The notes below the pieces were generated by a model. The model ran no database searches. It saw nothing but the letters and a program-made list of their open reading frames with translations, and had not been told where the DNA came from. From the NCBI GenBank assembly GCA_003439945.1, contig QVRM01005491.1, positions 145,001-209,000 of the forward strand: a stretch of 64,000 nucleotides of DNA, in the 5' to 3' direction. This DNA comes from Dermanyssus gallinae (Eukaryota > Arthropoda > Arachnida > Mesostigmata > Dermanyssidae). A program made the translations under genes and the position numbers. Each line of letters starts with the position of its first letter. Positions within the stretch are counted from its first letter, which is position 1. Below, piece after piece: positions 1 through 11,535 of the stretch.

Positions 1-189
1 GGCTGTGGTGGTGATGATGGCCATCATCTACTTACACCGTGAAAAGACGAACGCACTGCAGATCAGACGTTCAACAGGAGCGTGCCACTGACCTTGGTAG
101 GGTGTAAAACATTACAGCCGCGACTAGCGTTCGCATTTATAACAACAGTATGCATTTGCTTGTTGCATCACTCCTTACACTATATATGT

Positions 190-193
<4 letters not shown>

Positions 194-235
<42 letters not shown>
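194..235. repeat. (TA)n microsatellite
   Basis: This is a near-pure TA dinucleotide array. Two further tracts follow at 368-396 and 470-510, separated by AT-rich unique sequence, so the first 510 bases hold three independent TA arrays. Confidence 0.95.
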
Positions 236-238
<3 letters not shown>

Positions 239-364
239 TATTGTAGAATATGCGGAAAGGCTAAGCAAATAAAATCATTTTATTTTGTTAAATTTAGTTT
301 AATATTGGATTTGTTTTGGTTCCTCGTATCGTTTTACTCGCGTCATAGCCCGTTAAATCTGCGC

Positions 365-398
<34 letters not shown>

Positions 399-468
399 CA
401 TATTTGCCCATAATAATATACCTACAACAATAATGTTTGTACCAGTTGTTTTTAATATTGTTTTACAT

Positions 469-513
<45 letters not shown>

Positions 514-884
514 AGTGGGTGTCCCATGGGCTATGGGTTCAGGCTGGATTCTATTGCCGCTCGCCGTGCGAACTGCAGACCAATACCGGCCAATACCAGG
601 TGTCTGTGTCGTCAGCGTGCCGTAATACATGGGCATAGCGTTAAGCTTCGAGTCTCGCCGACGACTGCATCACTGAACGATGGGACCTTTCGGGGTCATT
701 CCGCCCACTCGAACCCAGGCACTTCGTTACTGGGGCTGTTGTTGTTGTTGTTGACGACGATGACGACGACGATGATGTTGATGCCGTCATTGTGGTTACT
801 GTTGTTAGCTGTTTAGCAATCTCCTCCTCACCAGTACTAACGTATCAGTAATTTCAAGCGCAAGCTTTTCGTCCATTTGCGTCA

Positions 885-1000
885 TAACCCCTGACCTCGG
901 GGTGATAGTTCGTCATAATTGACACATTCGACGAACGCGTTCAAGCAGTACCGCCGCATGTTGTCTGGTGTGATGTCCGCCCAAACGGCCCAAAGGATTG
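885..1000 (-). pseudogene. Possible degenerate pogo/Tigger-type transposase C-terminal fragment
   Basis: On the minus strand, a 70-codon frame contains ILWAVWADITPDNMRRYC followed by LNAFVECV. This resembles the motif near the end of Tigger/pogo DDE transposases, where a Trp-containing helix is followed by 'ITPETIRNCFRKAGF'-like residues. The match is short. The rest of the frame and the flanks do not look like a transposase, and no terminal inverted repeats or TA target duplication were found. At best it is an old fragment in the intron; it may be chance similarity. Confidence 0.25.
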
Positions 1001-2699
1001 CTACATGCCGGACAGACGTCGAGGCAGACTGCGACGACTTATCGTCATAGTAGAACAACCGACAACGCGGAAAAAGTGTCGTGTCTGCAAACACGAATGG
1101 AATTCATTACAACGAAGCGGCCAGTTGCACAGACCGAGTACAACAAGTGCAACAACGGCAACACACTCAAAAGCACCAAATGAGATTGTGCTATGGTTTA
1201 TGGAATGGCTAACAGAACCTATAGCTAACAGCCAGTGTCTAACCTATATCTATAGCTAGCAACTTCTAGCACAGCAGAGAAACCGATTTAGTAGTGGTGA
1301 TTCCCGTATTCCCGTACATTCTACATATTATCTGTATGTGAAGGATAATTTTTATTTATCGTAAGTGCTTCTTTACAAAATGACTCAACTTTTCTCCCAG
1401 AATTTAACAGGTGTCCTAATTCGATGTAGTCGACCCAAACAGCAACCATTTGTATTAGCACTGCTGCAGGCCATGCTAGTAGAACGAGCGTTCCAAGAGT
1501 GGCTCTATGTATATTATATAAATGAAGCTTATTTTCATCTATCTGCCGTCTGGCTTGGAGGTTGCTTGTCCCAACTGGTACATCTATCTTTAACCAAACG
1601 CGAATAACTTGCTGAAGATCGGTCGATTATTCGTCGTCATCACGATCATCACGAACATTATACATTCGTGATCATTGGATCTTTCTTAACGCAGCCAGAT
1701 ATATATATATATATATATATATATCCGCATGCCATCTCGCGTGCGGTAAAAACGAGAGATGACGTTCACACATATAGACAGGCAAGTGTGTTTGTGCACA
1801 TTTACATATACCAACGTAAATAAACACACACATCTAGAAAAAGCACACACACACACACATAACTGCCTGTGGCATTTTGGCTATATGCCGGTGAGCGAGT
1901 CTCCTTCTATGTGCAACAATCCTGACAACAGCTTGTTTTCTATAGCCAGTCAGTCATTGGAGACAGATCAAATGCTGAACGAAGAGATCGGCGCGGGCGG
2001 TAGTTAAATCTCGTGATTGATGGACCGATAGCCCGATAGACACAGAGTCAAACGTTTAGAAGATGTACACATAGGTCTATGCATGTCCAGACGTATGCAC
2101 ATGTGTGCAAACGCTCATTACAAGACGCCCTACGTCTGGACGCGCATATCCGCATCATATGGGTGGTCCGTAAGCACATACGCCATGCGCAGCCGATCGG
2201 TATCGGCTTATGCTTTTGCATGGGACCTAAAGGGAGGGAACGGCAGGTTATGGCTATACTGGTGCTGGTTGGTTGGCCTTCTCTGTAGCGTAGCGTCACG
2301 ACGGGTATACTGCGCCAGGACAACCTGCGCTGCACAAGGTTGTCTTTTTGTCTCGCTCTCAAAATTCGACACAATAAACTCTCAAAATGCTCTCTGCTAC
2401 GTGCCTGTATCGCGCGTTACGGCAACAACAGACGCCGCAATGCAACTGCAATGTAATATATACGAAGAGTATAACTGCAATCATGAGAGGTTGGTTGACG
2501 TTTATGTTCATCATCATCATCATCATATCATCAAGATGTTTGTTCTTACTTTACGTCAATTCTGGTTTGTTCATGTCTATTTTCTCTTACTCTCTGGATG
2601 AGTTTAGTTCTTTGTTTCTCTACTCCCTTCGGTCTGGTTTTGCTGTTTGGTCGTGTTATTTTCTTTTGCGGCTGTCTCTTCGTTTTCTTTTTCTTGTTC

Positions 2700-2775
2700 T
2701 TCATCATTATCATCTTCTACTTTTCTGACTCTTATTTTTCGTCTTTGTCTTCTTCCTCTTCTTCTTCTTCGCCTT
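2700..2775. repeat. Polypyrimidine TTC/CTT-rich tract
   Basis: The plus strand is rich in TTC, TCT and CTT triplets from about 2620 to 2775, densest at 2740-2775. On the gene's sense strand this is a purine (GAA/AAG) tract. Confidence 0.8.
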
Positions 2776-3093
2776 GCCGCATCAGCGTCGGTCGAGCCTG
2801 CGCGCGCGCGCCAGCATTGGCAAGCATATTCGGCGGCCGGATGGGGCCTCGTCATGTTGGACCGATGTCCGTCCTGTTTCTTGAAGACTGGCCTGGTGGA
2901 CGAACACGTCGTTGCCGGTGCCGCCGCCATTGTAGTCGCCATAGCATTATAGCATCATCACCTGCCATCGTTCTGGTCGCTGTGGTCGTGTACGAGGATA
3001 GTCGTGGTGAGGATAGTGGTGGATGGAAATGGTGGCGCGCTGGACTTACCACCATCGCTAGCATCGGCAAGCAGCAGCAACCATGGGCTGACA

Positions 3094-3210
3094 CGTCGTT
3101 CGAGGGGGGGGGGGTGCGATGAACGAAGGGGTCGTTCGAGGGGGGGTGCGATGGACGAAGGGATCGTTCGAGGGGGGGGGGGGAGCGATGGAAGAAGGGG
3201 TCGTCCGTGG
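3094..3210. repeat. G-rich minisatellite, unit about 32-37 bp
   Basis: The motif TCGTTCGAG-(G)n-GCGATG-GA-GAAGG recurs, with unit starts near 3095, 3131, 3163 and, degenerate, 3200. Units differ mainly in the length of the internal G run (11, 7 and 12 bases). This is a true tandem array with a homopolymer in each unit. Multiple long G runs within 80 bases could allow G-quadruplex formation. Confidence 0.85.
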
Positions 3211-3630
3211 ACGCGACCCATCAGCTCCCAACGCCTGCCGACGTATGAACAAAGAATGAAGGTCTCTGCGGCTAGTGGCTGTTGCTGTTGTTGTTGTTGT
3301 TGTGGTTGTTTGGTGGACGGCGGAAGGGGGGCGGGGGAGCTGTTGGTGGAACTGCTGCCGTCTCCACCAACCCGGACGGCCCGTCGGACAGAACGTGAAC
3401 CGCACCGCGCACGGATAGCCGAGTCGGATAGATGTGTCCATGGCCCCGGCTGGCCGGCCAACCAACCAAGCAACGAAACCGACCGACCGACCGTCGGAGC
3501 GAGATGGATGATGAGCGACGTGCGAGCACGTCCATAATAATAATAGCAGCAACATCAACAACAACGATAATAACAATAATAATAGTAGACACACAAGCGT
3601 ACACATACGCGTACGCACATATATTATGTA

Positions 3631-3636
<6 letters not shown>

Positions 3637-3685
<49 letters not shown>
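3637..3685. repeat. (TA)n microsatellite
   Basis: About 49 bases of TA repeat, followed by TGTGTGTG. A shorter TA tract lies at about 3750-3770. Confidence 0.95.
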
Positions 3686-3693
<8 letters not shown>

Positions 3694-4317
3694 AGAGAGA
3701 CGGAGACACTCATCGACACATCCATGCCCTCCAACCCTATTTCCCAACTATATATATATATATATATACATGTCGATAAGCGGCCATCGAAACATACACA
3801 GGCAGATGCGCGCACACGTTCCACTACTGTTACGACTACTGTCACGACTACTTCTACGAGTGAGTTCTGCTGCTGCTGCTACCACCACCACCAATTCTGT
3901 TTCTGCTGGCGGCTCTAGACAAGCAAGAGCCACCACACTAATGAAACAGGGAGTCGTCGTTAACAGCTCGCCGCTGACTGCTTGCTGTAGATCTGTCGGT
4001 CAGTGTCCGGGGGAGATTCAGGAAACGCAAGGGCCGGAGGGCTGTCGGTTAAGGGGTTGGGGGGCGGGAGGGAGTCGATGTCGATCAGCCCGCCAGGGGC
4101 CGAGAAGGAGGAGAACATCAATGAGGAGTTGTGTGAGTCTGGGAGGGGGAGAGCAGCAGGGGGAGGAGGAGTAACGTAGCTACCAACAGCAGAAACAGCT
4201 GCTGCTGCGGCAGCGGCGGCGGCGGCGTTCAGGTAGCAGGGAACAAGAGAAAGACGTCGTGTAGGGCATTTCTGGGTATGTCCCAGGCCCTGTCGGGTGG
4301 AATCCGCCAATCGGCAA

Positions 4318-4388
4318 CGGTCTCTCTCTTCTCTCTCCCTCTCAATATATCTATGTGACTCTATCTCTCTCTCTCTCTCGCTCTCGAC
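4318..4388. repeat. (CT)n-rich tract
   Basis: Imperfect CT dinucleotide repeat with interruptions. Confidence 0.8.
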
Positions 4389-4574
4389 TATATGTTCGGA
4401 TGGTGGCAGGCCAGACCATGGCTGACGTGGCGGGCCTAGCCCGTGTCGTTCGTCTTCAGCCCGGCGACGACGACGACGACGACGTCGATAGGCAACATAA
4501 TGGCGTACCGCTGTGTTTTGTGAATGGTCTTTTTATGCGCCACACAGCCGTGACAGCATCGCTGTTGCCCTTGT

Positions 4575-4760
4575 AGTTTGTGTTGTTGTTATTACTGTTG
4601 TTGTTTAGCTATTGTTGTTGCTGTTGTAGCTATTACTGTTGCTGTTGTTGTTTAGCTATTGTTGTTGCTGTTGTTGTTTGTGTTAATGCTGCAGCTGTTG
4701 TTGTTGCTACTATTGTTGCTGTTATTGTTGTTGTTGTTGTTGCTGTTGTTGTAGCTGTTG
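4575..4760. repeat. (TTG/CTG)n trinucleotide array
   Basis: About 185 bases of interrupted TTG, CTG and TTA triplets. Open frames across it (poly-Leu, poly-Cys, poly-Val; poly-Asn on the other strand) are by-products of the repeat. Confidence 0.9.
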
Positions 4761-4924
4761 TCTCCAGCGACGTTAGCGGCTGTAGCAGTCCAAACGGCGG
4801 CAGTTACAAACAGCGAAGCAAACAGTAACAGTAAGAATGACAGCAAGCAGTGTCCGCAGGAGCAAATGCAAATAATATGCAATACGCCAGGAGTAATAAT
4901 GAGTGCGCATCAGGCCAACCAGCA

Positions 4925-5110
4925 TTGTTGTCTTTCTGGTTGCTGCTACTGCGGTTGCTGCTGCTGTTGCTGTCGCGGTCATTGTCGTAACTGCAATTGC
5001 CGTAATTGTTGTTGCTGCTGTTGCTGCGAATGTTGTTGTTATTGCTGCTGCAAATGTTGTTGTTGTTGTTATTGCTGCTGCGAATGTTGTTGTTGTTGTT
5101 GTTGTTGTTC
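4925..5110. repeat. (TTG/CTG)n array with a higher-order unit
   Basis: A second long array, with a repeated block of the form TTGTTGTTATTGCTGCTGC(G/A)AATG near 5025-5100. It probably expanded by duplication of a roughly 27-36 bp module as well as by triplet slippage. Confidence 0.85.
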
Positions 5111-5688
5111 GAGTTTGCCCCGTCGCCACGGTAATTTGGACACAACATGGTCTCTCATTCGTCCAACCACTCGACGGTCAGCGCTAACGCCGCTTCGGTT
5201 TGGTGGCCGGCGAAAGGTGGCGGCGCCAACAGCGGCAGAGGCGGTCGCCGCATCGCTAAGCTGCTGTTCCCACCACATCGGTTGTGGTGGTTACCACGAT
5301 GTTCTTCGCGCATTGCGCGATAGAGCGTCGCTCGTTCCGCTCTCGTCGTCGTCATCGTCGTCGTCGTCGTCCTGATTAAAACACGTCTTGAAACGAGGAC
5401 GCGAGGTGCACTATCTGTCACCTAGCCCACGTACATGCTCTATGGCTCTCCTCCTACTGTCGACCAGACCACGCTGCGCTGGTGCGCGACATTTTGCCTA
5501 CTAGCTTCACGGCGGACACTGCTAATCTACGCCGACGATTACGTCGCCAACCCGGACCCGCAGCGAATGGTTCTATTTTCGTGCATAAATAAGATGGATG
5601 CACGCCGTGCTGTTGTGAGCGCATAAGCAGCCTGTGAGGCTCAGAGTTAACTTTTGTTTCATGGATAAATGCACGTGATCCATTACGT

Positions 5689-5720
<32 letters not shown>

Positions 5721-5725
<5 letters not shown>

Positions 5726-5751
5726 CTCTTTTTTAAATCTCATTTTAATTA

Positions 5752-5797
<46 letters not shown>

Positions 5798-5826
5798 CAA
5801 AATGAGATTTAAAAACAAGAGTTCAT
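5721..5826. repeat. Inverted repeat of about 30 bp arms flanking an AT core
   Basis: The left arm starts ATGAACTCTTTTTTAAATCT at 5721. The right arm ends near 5826 as its reverse complement (AGATTT-AAAAACAAGAGTTCAT). A (TA)n core of about 40 bases lies between, and another AT tract precedes it at 5692-5720. The arms match almost completely over about 30 bases, with a small indel. It could be a MITE-like element or a hairpin-forming palindrome. No coding capacity. Confidence 0.8.
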
Positions 5827-6044
5827 AAATATAATGCAAGTTTCCACTTCTATTTCAGCTCTGATTATTACGCAGATACTCTGTTTTCTTATAATTGAAG
5901 ATGCACTTTTTGCACATTTAGCAGGACTGTGAGAACAATATTATCACATAGTCTATAATAATCGTCCTAAGCGTGTATAGACTATCGTTAATAGATGTGC
6001 ATCTAATTTATACGCATACAAATCATCATCTGTATCAAAATATG

Positions 6045-6049
<5 letters not shown>

Positions 6050-6084
<35 letters not shown>
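6050..6084. repeat. (AT)n microsatellite
   Basis: Pure AT array inside an otherwise low-repeat AT-rich stretch. Confidence 0.9.
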
Positions 6085-6086
<2 letters not shown>

Positions 6087-6854
6087 TTTGATTCCGGAGC
6101 AGCACATAACCGTTCGAACAAATTACAACTCAAAGGCCATTAAATAAACAAAAATAAGTTTCGGTTATTGTGTAAATCAGACGCTACCTATGCAGTAAAC
6201 GCTCGGAAGTCACTGCACCGACATCGCGCGATCATTCTGGTGTAAAAACTTTTTAACCACTGCGCGGTTATATGGCATCGTTCCGGTGCGAGTCTGGGAT
6301 AAAAGATAATTCGTAAAATATGGAAACACATATTCGATACATATGTGTATTTGTAATGTTTGATTTCAGCGCGACAAACATATCTTCTCGAAACAACGTT
6401 TTTTTAATTAAACATTTCGAAAAAAATAAAAATATTACAGCCGTATATGACATCCTATCGTAGTATGTTTATCTCCAAATATGGTTACGTTGCCTTTCGT
6501 GCGCAATCAAAGTTTCGTAAAATGACTGCAAATGCAATTAGGTGCAAAAAATACCTACTTCTTGAAATTGAGATACTGTCCGTGCAGTGCTCCCTTCCGG
6601 TTATTGTACTAGTGACGACTCAAATTATGTGGCGTTGTCGCATTGGTCTAATAATAAATTTCTTATAAAACTATATATAGTATTATAAGAGAATTATTAA
6701 TTATTTGAATTTATTTGGCCACAAAACTATAAACCGTTTATAGAAAGTCATTTTGCATTAATTGAAGGCCCACAAACCGATTTATATTTATATAAAATAT
6801 AAAACGTACTATTTCCACATACTAAATATGTTGCCTAGTTATAGTATTGCAGTC

Positions 6855-6856
<2 letters not shown>

Positions 6857-6946
<90 letters not shown>

Positions 6947-6955
6947 TTTATTATT
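6857..6955. repeat. (TTA)n trinucleotide microsatellite
   Basis: About 30 nearly perfect TTA/ATT copies with one T interruption near the 3' end. It lies about 150 bases downstream of the homeobox exon donor on the minus strand, within the intron. Confidence 0.95.
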
Positions 6956-7104
6956 CGATATGACAGGACTTGATTGAACAATAATAATTTGATCTGCAAG
7001 TATATATATATATGTATAAAGCAACAAAATGCTTACAAAATACCTACATGAGCAATGTGGTATACTGAGCGTCGATCAGCAATCGAACAAACGACCGAAC
7101 TCAC

Positions 7105-7400
7105 CTGTATGACGCGCATGTTCAGTCCGGTCTCCTGTGCGAGCTGCTCGCGGATATGTCTGGTGGGCTTGGGCGTGGCTGCGAACGCCGCCTTAAGCGT
7201 TTCGAGCTGTTTAGCTTTGATCGTCGTTCGCGGCCCGCGCCGCTTCTGGCCGCCGCTGCCGTCGTCGGCGGCCGCCGCCGATCCCGAATCGGGGCCCGAG
7301 CCGCCCGAGTCGGGCCGCTTCAGGCCACCGAGGTCGGTCATCTGCAGCTGGTTCGGGTTCGGACTGTTCTGACCGCCGCCGCCGCCACCTCCTCCTCCAC
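7105..7400 (-). other. Lim1: Alternative, fully in-frame version of the Lim1 homeobox exon
   Basis: An AG at 7402-7401 (context GGCAG/GTGGAGG) would start an exon with two leftover bases, the phase needed by the LIM2 exon donor. From there the frame is open without interruption: a run of Gly, then [27 protein letters not shown], an Ala/Asp/Gly stretch and the homeodomain. It is the only phase-1-compatible AG I found between the upstream in-frame stop (7431-7429) and the homeobox. Against it, the 30 bases before it are GC-rich with no pyrimidine tract, whereas the acceptor at 7606 is more conventional and leads into a plausible Lhx1-like linker. Either this is the real or an alternative acceptor, or the sequence carries an indel in the adjoining GGC/GGA repeat. 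Confidence 0.4.
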
Positions 7401-7605
7401 CTGCCGTTCGCCGCTGCCGCCAGCTGCGTCAGCGGTGGCTGGGGACTCTGCGGGCCGAGCGACAGAAGGTCCCGCTCGACCGAGTCCTCGCGTTGCGGGT
7501 GGTGGTGGTGGTGGTGGTGGTCTCCTCGCTCGAGCAGAAGTTCCGACTGGCTGTCCTGCGTTTCGTCGAGATCGAGCGAATGGTCGCCGGGCGACGCCGA
7601 CATCA
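7105..7605 (-). CDS. Lim1: Lim1 exon: linker plus homeodomain residues 1-46, with an internal frame break
   Basis: The 3' part encodes [19 protein letters not shown] and continues through [18 protein letters not shown] to GLNMRVIQ. This is homeodomain residues 1-46 (R5, L16 and F20 in place), apparently identical to the Lhx1/5 consensus. It ends at a strong donor, ATACAG/GTGAGT, between homeodomain codons 46 and 47, a known homeobox intron position. The acceptor chosen is GCTGTGCAG at 7606, phase 1, matching the phase 1 donor of the LIM2 exon. It starts an acidic, Ser/Gln-rich linker ([18 protein letters not shown]...) with a run of seven His, then [17 protein letters not shown]. The linker frame and the homeodomain frame differ by one base. 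The homeodomain frame meets a stop at 7431-7429, so a one-base indel near 7381-7402 or a different acceptor is needed (see next entry). Helix 3 (WFQNRR) lies beyond the window. Confidence 0.85.
7498..7521. repeat. (GGT)n tract coding for poly-His in the Lim1 linker
   Basis: On the minus strand this reads as CAC/CAT codons, giving seven consecutive histidines in the linker frame. It is a likely site of length polymorphism. Confidence 0.8.
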
Positions 7606-10600
7606 CTGCACAGCGCAAGCACGGTAACGCGCGAGCACATCAAAACGAACAAAGCGAAGCGCGGCCAAAGGCATTGTGAGTCGTCGTTAATAAGTGTCAT
7701 TAATAACAGCAAAGACAACAACAACAACAACATTAAAAGTAACTATATGTTAACTTATAACATAATAAATCATATAATAACCATATAGTATATATATATA
7801 TATATATATATATTTGTCGGTTGTACTATATCGTTGTAAATGTAGTATATAATGGGTAAGCATCAACCAAATTGCATAGCGTTTAAAGGTATCGAGATAT
7901 ATCGCAAAATACTTGCAATTACTTGACGATCGCAATATCTGTGGCTAGTCTTCGATGTTGTTTCGTCACACACAACAACAACAACAACAACGACAACTCC
8001 CTTTATATCCAAATCTTGCGCCACTAAACACTGGACAAACACTGTGTGCGTTCTGTACGGAGGGCGCATAGGCCACGCTGCAACGTGCTGTTCTAGAACG
8101 AAAGCGCGGTGTTCTGACGAGCCTTCGCCACGTCTGTAGCCGAGAGTGGAAAGCGGTAGCGAACACCTATCAACCAACCGACCGACCGCAATCCGGACGG
8201 TGAGGCGCTCCGAGAGCCGTTGGAGGCGCGGGGAGCCATAAGAAGGCGGATAAATCCTATTTCAGCGAGGACCGACCAAGCAGGGCACGGCTTGGTTTGG
8301 CAGTGTTTGCACCACCGAACGAAGAAGCATCATTGTGTCCAGCGCGCCAGCGGACATGCCACCGCAGCAGCCGCAGCGGCAGCAGCAGCACAACTGCGGC
8401 TAACGGAGTCTCACCGCGGCGACAGATAGATGAAAGGCCTTCAGGAGAACGCAGGGGCAGACGGAGCAGAGCTTGTCTTTGCCGGTGGCAGCGAAACGAA
8501 GGCCTGCTCGTCCGTTCATTCGCTGGTTGGTTGGTTGGTTCCCTGCTAGCCGGCTGCTAGGCTTGCAGTCGCGGGCATGCCGACCACGTCGTGTCCATTA
8601 CCCTGATCGATAGACTAGTGTGACCTCATCTATCCTTCGTTCGTCCAGCTGCCCATTTCTTGCCCCCGTTGGCGCCGCCGAGCCTGCTCCGCACCAAGGC
8701 TTGCCCTCTAAACCGGCATGTAGCCTGGACTGGCCCGGTCGGCTGGTCAAGCCCGGACAGGACCGGCGTCGTCTTTCGTTCGCCCGCACCCCCGAATCCC
8801 CCACCTTCGGATTGGGGTGCCTACCCCCCCCCCTCGCTGATAGACCCATGGCTAGCTGCTGCCCGGCGGTATGTTGCAGCCCCAGCGGTCTCTCATCGAA
8901 TGACAGACACCGCACACCGCAGAACGACAGCAAGCGGTGGTACAGCTGGTGGTCGATGCTGCTCGAAATCTTCACTTGTGTCTCGTACACACTGCGTGCT
9001 GGTAAACGGGTAATGGCCCTATGGTTAACAAACTTTTTTGGCCTGCTGGACGGTCGGTCCCGGAAGACCTGCTACAATCTAGAGAGCCACTTTTCTAGGC
9101 AGTCACATCGACACACATGGCCTATGGCAATGTTGACTTGTCTTTCGCAAATATGGAGCACAAACATCTCTGCGGAATTTAACTTTGGCCTCATCTTGTT
9201 TGGTGGTGGTGGTGTTACAGAACCCACTCCATCAGAATTGAGATTAGCCACATACATGTACGAAACAAAACAAGCGCTAGAAGATATCGATACTTACTGC
9301 CGTCAAGAGGTGTGTGCGTGTTGGTTCCCGTGCAGAATATGCCGTAGTTTCCGCTACCTGTAAGTGAATGAAGAAAGGTCAGATAGTTAGCTTGCTTGCC
9401 TCAGCAGCGGCCGGTCCTGCACCGCCCTGGCTCGAAATAGCTCTTCGGTATTAAACAGAAATCAGACGAATCAACGGCCACTGACTGTACTCAGGACTCT
9501 GGAGAAGAACTCAAAGAACAAAGTCACTATTGTCACTCAGCTTAGACTACGTCGTCACATGTCAAACAAGGTGAATGCTGCCATAGAGCAAACGTCAATA
9601 GTACCCGACATATTGTCCCGCAACTATCTGTCCCGGTCTTGAACGGACGAACGCCTCTCGTTTTGTCTTTCCTGCCTCTCCCTCTCTCTATCTCCGCATT
9701 CTCATCTCTCGCTGCCAGTGCTCTCGGCAGTAGAGATCTCTGCTTGAAGACGACTCAGCCAGATACCCTTCAATCTGGCTGACGCCAACAGGCTACAGCG
9801 GACCACAGTCTACCCGCCAAAGAAAACTCTCCTTGCTGAAGTCGCTTCCTATTTTCGCGTACAAGCGCTGCCACTGTTGCTTCTACCGCGCGGGATGTAT
9901 ATGTTGCATTTTTTACCTTGAATGTTAGCAAGTCTTGTCTCGAACTCCAAGGAGGAGTACAAGAAGAATATAAGGAAGAAGAAGAAGAAAAAAAGAAGGA
10001 AGAGGCAGAAGCGAAAAGAAGAAAAGGGCGAAGGAACCAACCAAATCAGGCCGTATCCCCACGACCCCTATCCCATGCTCCCTCTGTATCCTTCCAGGCC
10101 TCGCCTGCTACTTTCTACAATGACTACCAGCGTTCGTCGCCACTGTTCACACTGTCGTCCTTCGGTGTTGTACTTGGTTGCCTTTGCCCTGCTGTTGCAG
10201 ACCTCTCTCTCTTTCTATATATATACAGCTGTCTGCCTGTAGCTCAGCTGATACTTGTTTTACATGAGCTAGCTACATCGGTAAGTAGTATAGTGTGGCG
10301 CTGTACCGTTGTCTCGAAACGGCGGAGCGGTTGGCTGCCGCAGCAGCAGCAGCAGCAGCTCATTGCCGCCGGTGAATATTGTACCCTCTTCATCAGCGTG
10401 TCAAGAGGCGCCACATTATTATTGCATAGTCACCGTACGCTGGCCGCGTACACGCGCTCACACATCACTGCATACTCCGCTTACACCACACATATCCCTG
10501 GCTCCCACACACACACACACATACAGTACAGACACGGCAGACTCTGGCAAAGAAAACACGCTTGGCAGATACACAGCAAGTTTTGTCGACGCACGTGGTC

Positions 10601-11452
10601 ACACACAGATATATATATATATTATATATATATATATATATAGGTTGACGCACGTCGTGCTGGTGAAATTCCCCTTCCATGTATCCTCCTATTCCACCAT
10701 CTTAACTTGTCCAAATGTTCGGACTACTGAGTCTTCCGTCTACCTCTAACTCCCCGCCTCCCTTCTATCGGCGGTAGCGGCTACCGTCATGCGCCAGGCC
10801 GTACAAAGCCAGCGGCTAGAGTCCAGAGAAAGAGAGAGGCAGGCAGGCGGGCGGGCGGGCTAGCGGGAGCAGCATGTTGATCTTAGTGGCGTCGTTGGAG
10901 TCGCACGTTCTTTTAGCGACTGGTTCGTCTCGCTCCACTGCCGACCACTACCGACGTATATTCATGCGGTCTGCAGTGAGTCTCCCTCTCTTTCTACAAT
11001 CCAGCATACTGCAGACAGCAAGAAGGCGGCAAGACAAGAAAACCGAGGAAGAGACACAGCCAACGACCGAGAACGAAAAGCGAAAACGAGCAACAGGTCA
11101 CACGATAAAGGACGACGACGCCAAACCGTGACCGGCTCATTTTCCTACGTCCGCCGGCCGGCCGGCCGGAGGCGGCGGCGGCGGTGAAGGATAGACTCGG
11201 GACTTGTTGAGCTCCACACCTCACTCCCTCCCTCCAAGCCTGCCTTCCGGCTCCTACTTTATCCCTCGTCGTTGCTGTATTTCTTCGTAGTCGTCAACTC
11301 CAACAAGCTTGTTGCATCGCTACCGGGCCGTGCTGTTTCACCGTCGACCATCAGGCCGCCGGCGCTGCCGACGACGCCGACGACGACGACCAACGAAGAG
11401 ATGTTCGTCGTCGTCCTCAGAGAAGCCCCAGATACCAGGTCATCGAGAGCTG

Positions 11453-11535
11453 CCGCCACCACCACCACCATCGCCACCACCACCACCACCACCATCGCCA
11501 CCACCACCACCGTCGCCACCATCACCTTCACCACC
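11453..11535. repeat. (CAC/ACC)n array with CGC interruptions
   Basis: Runs of CAC separated by ATCGC or GTCGC at irregular intervals. The regular interruptions suggest block duplication as well as slippage. Confidence 0.85.

Larger units (their letters stand above)
1..7104 (-). other. Partial Lim1 intron after homeodomain codon 46
   Basis: This region follows the ATACAG/GTGAGT donor on the minus strand. I looked for a minus-strand exon encoding VWFQNRRSKERR and found none, so the next exon lies beyond position 1 and this intron is at least 7.1 kb. It holds several (TA)n tracts, two long TTG/CTG arrays, a G-rich minisatellite, a (TTA)n tract and a possible transposase remnant. A relatively repeat-poor AT-rich stretch runs from about 5830 to 6850, broken by a (AT)n tract at about 6050-6084. 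Confidence 0.8.

Noticed and set aside
1005..1180. TTRKKCRVCKHEW on the plus strand, reminiscent of the Cys-rich tail of piggyBac transposases
   Set aside because: Only one CxxC pair is present, the rest of the zinc-binding pattern is missing, and the stretch overlaps the opposite-strand Tigger-like candidate.
4758..5375. 205-codon Cys-rich frame resembling a metallothionein or Cys-rich peptide
   Set aside because: The cysteines are TGT/TGC codons of a TTG/CTG array read in one frame; no signal peptide or ordered cysteine spacing outside the repeat.
8620..9363. 247-codon plus-strand frame in a comparatively repeat-poor region
   Set aside because: No recognisable domain, low-complexity Pro/Ser-rich start, and no supporting splice sites or homology that I can identify; opposite-strand frames are also open across part of it.
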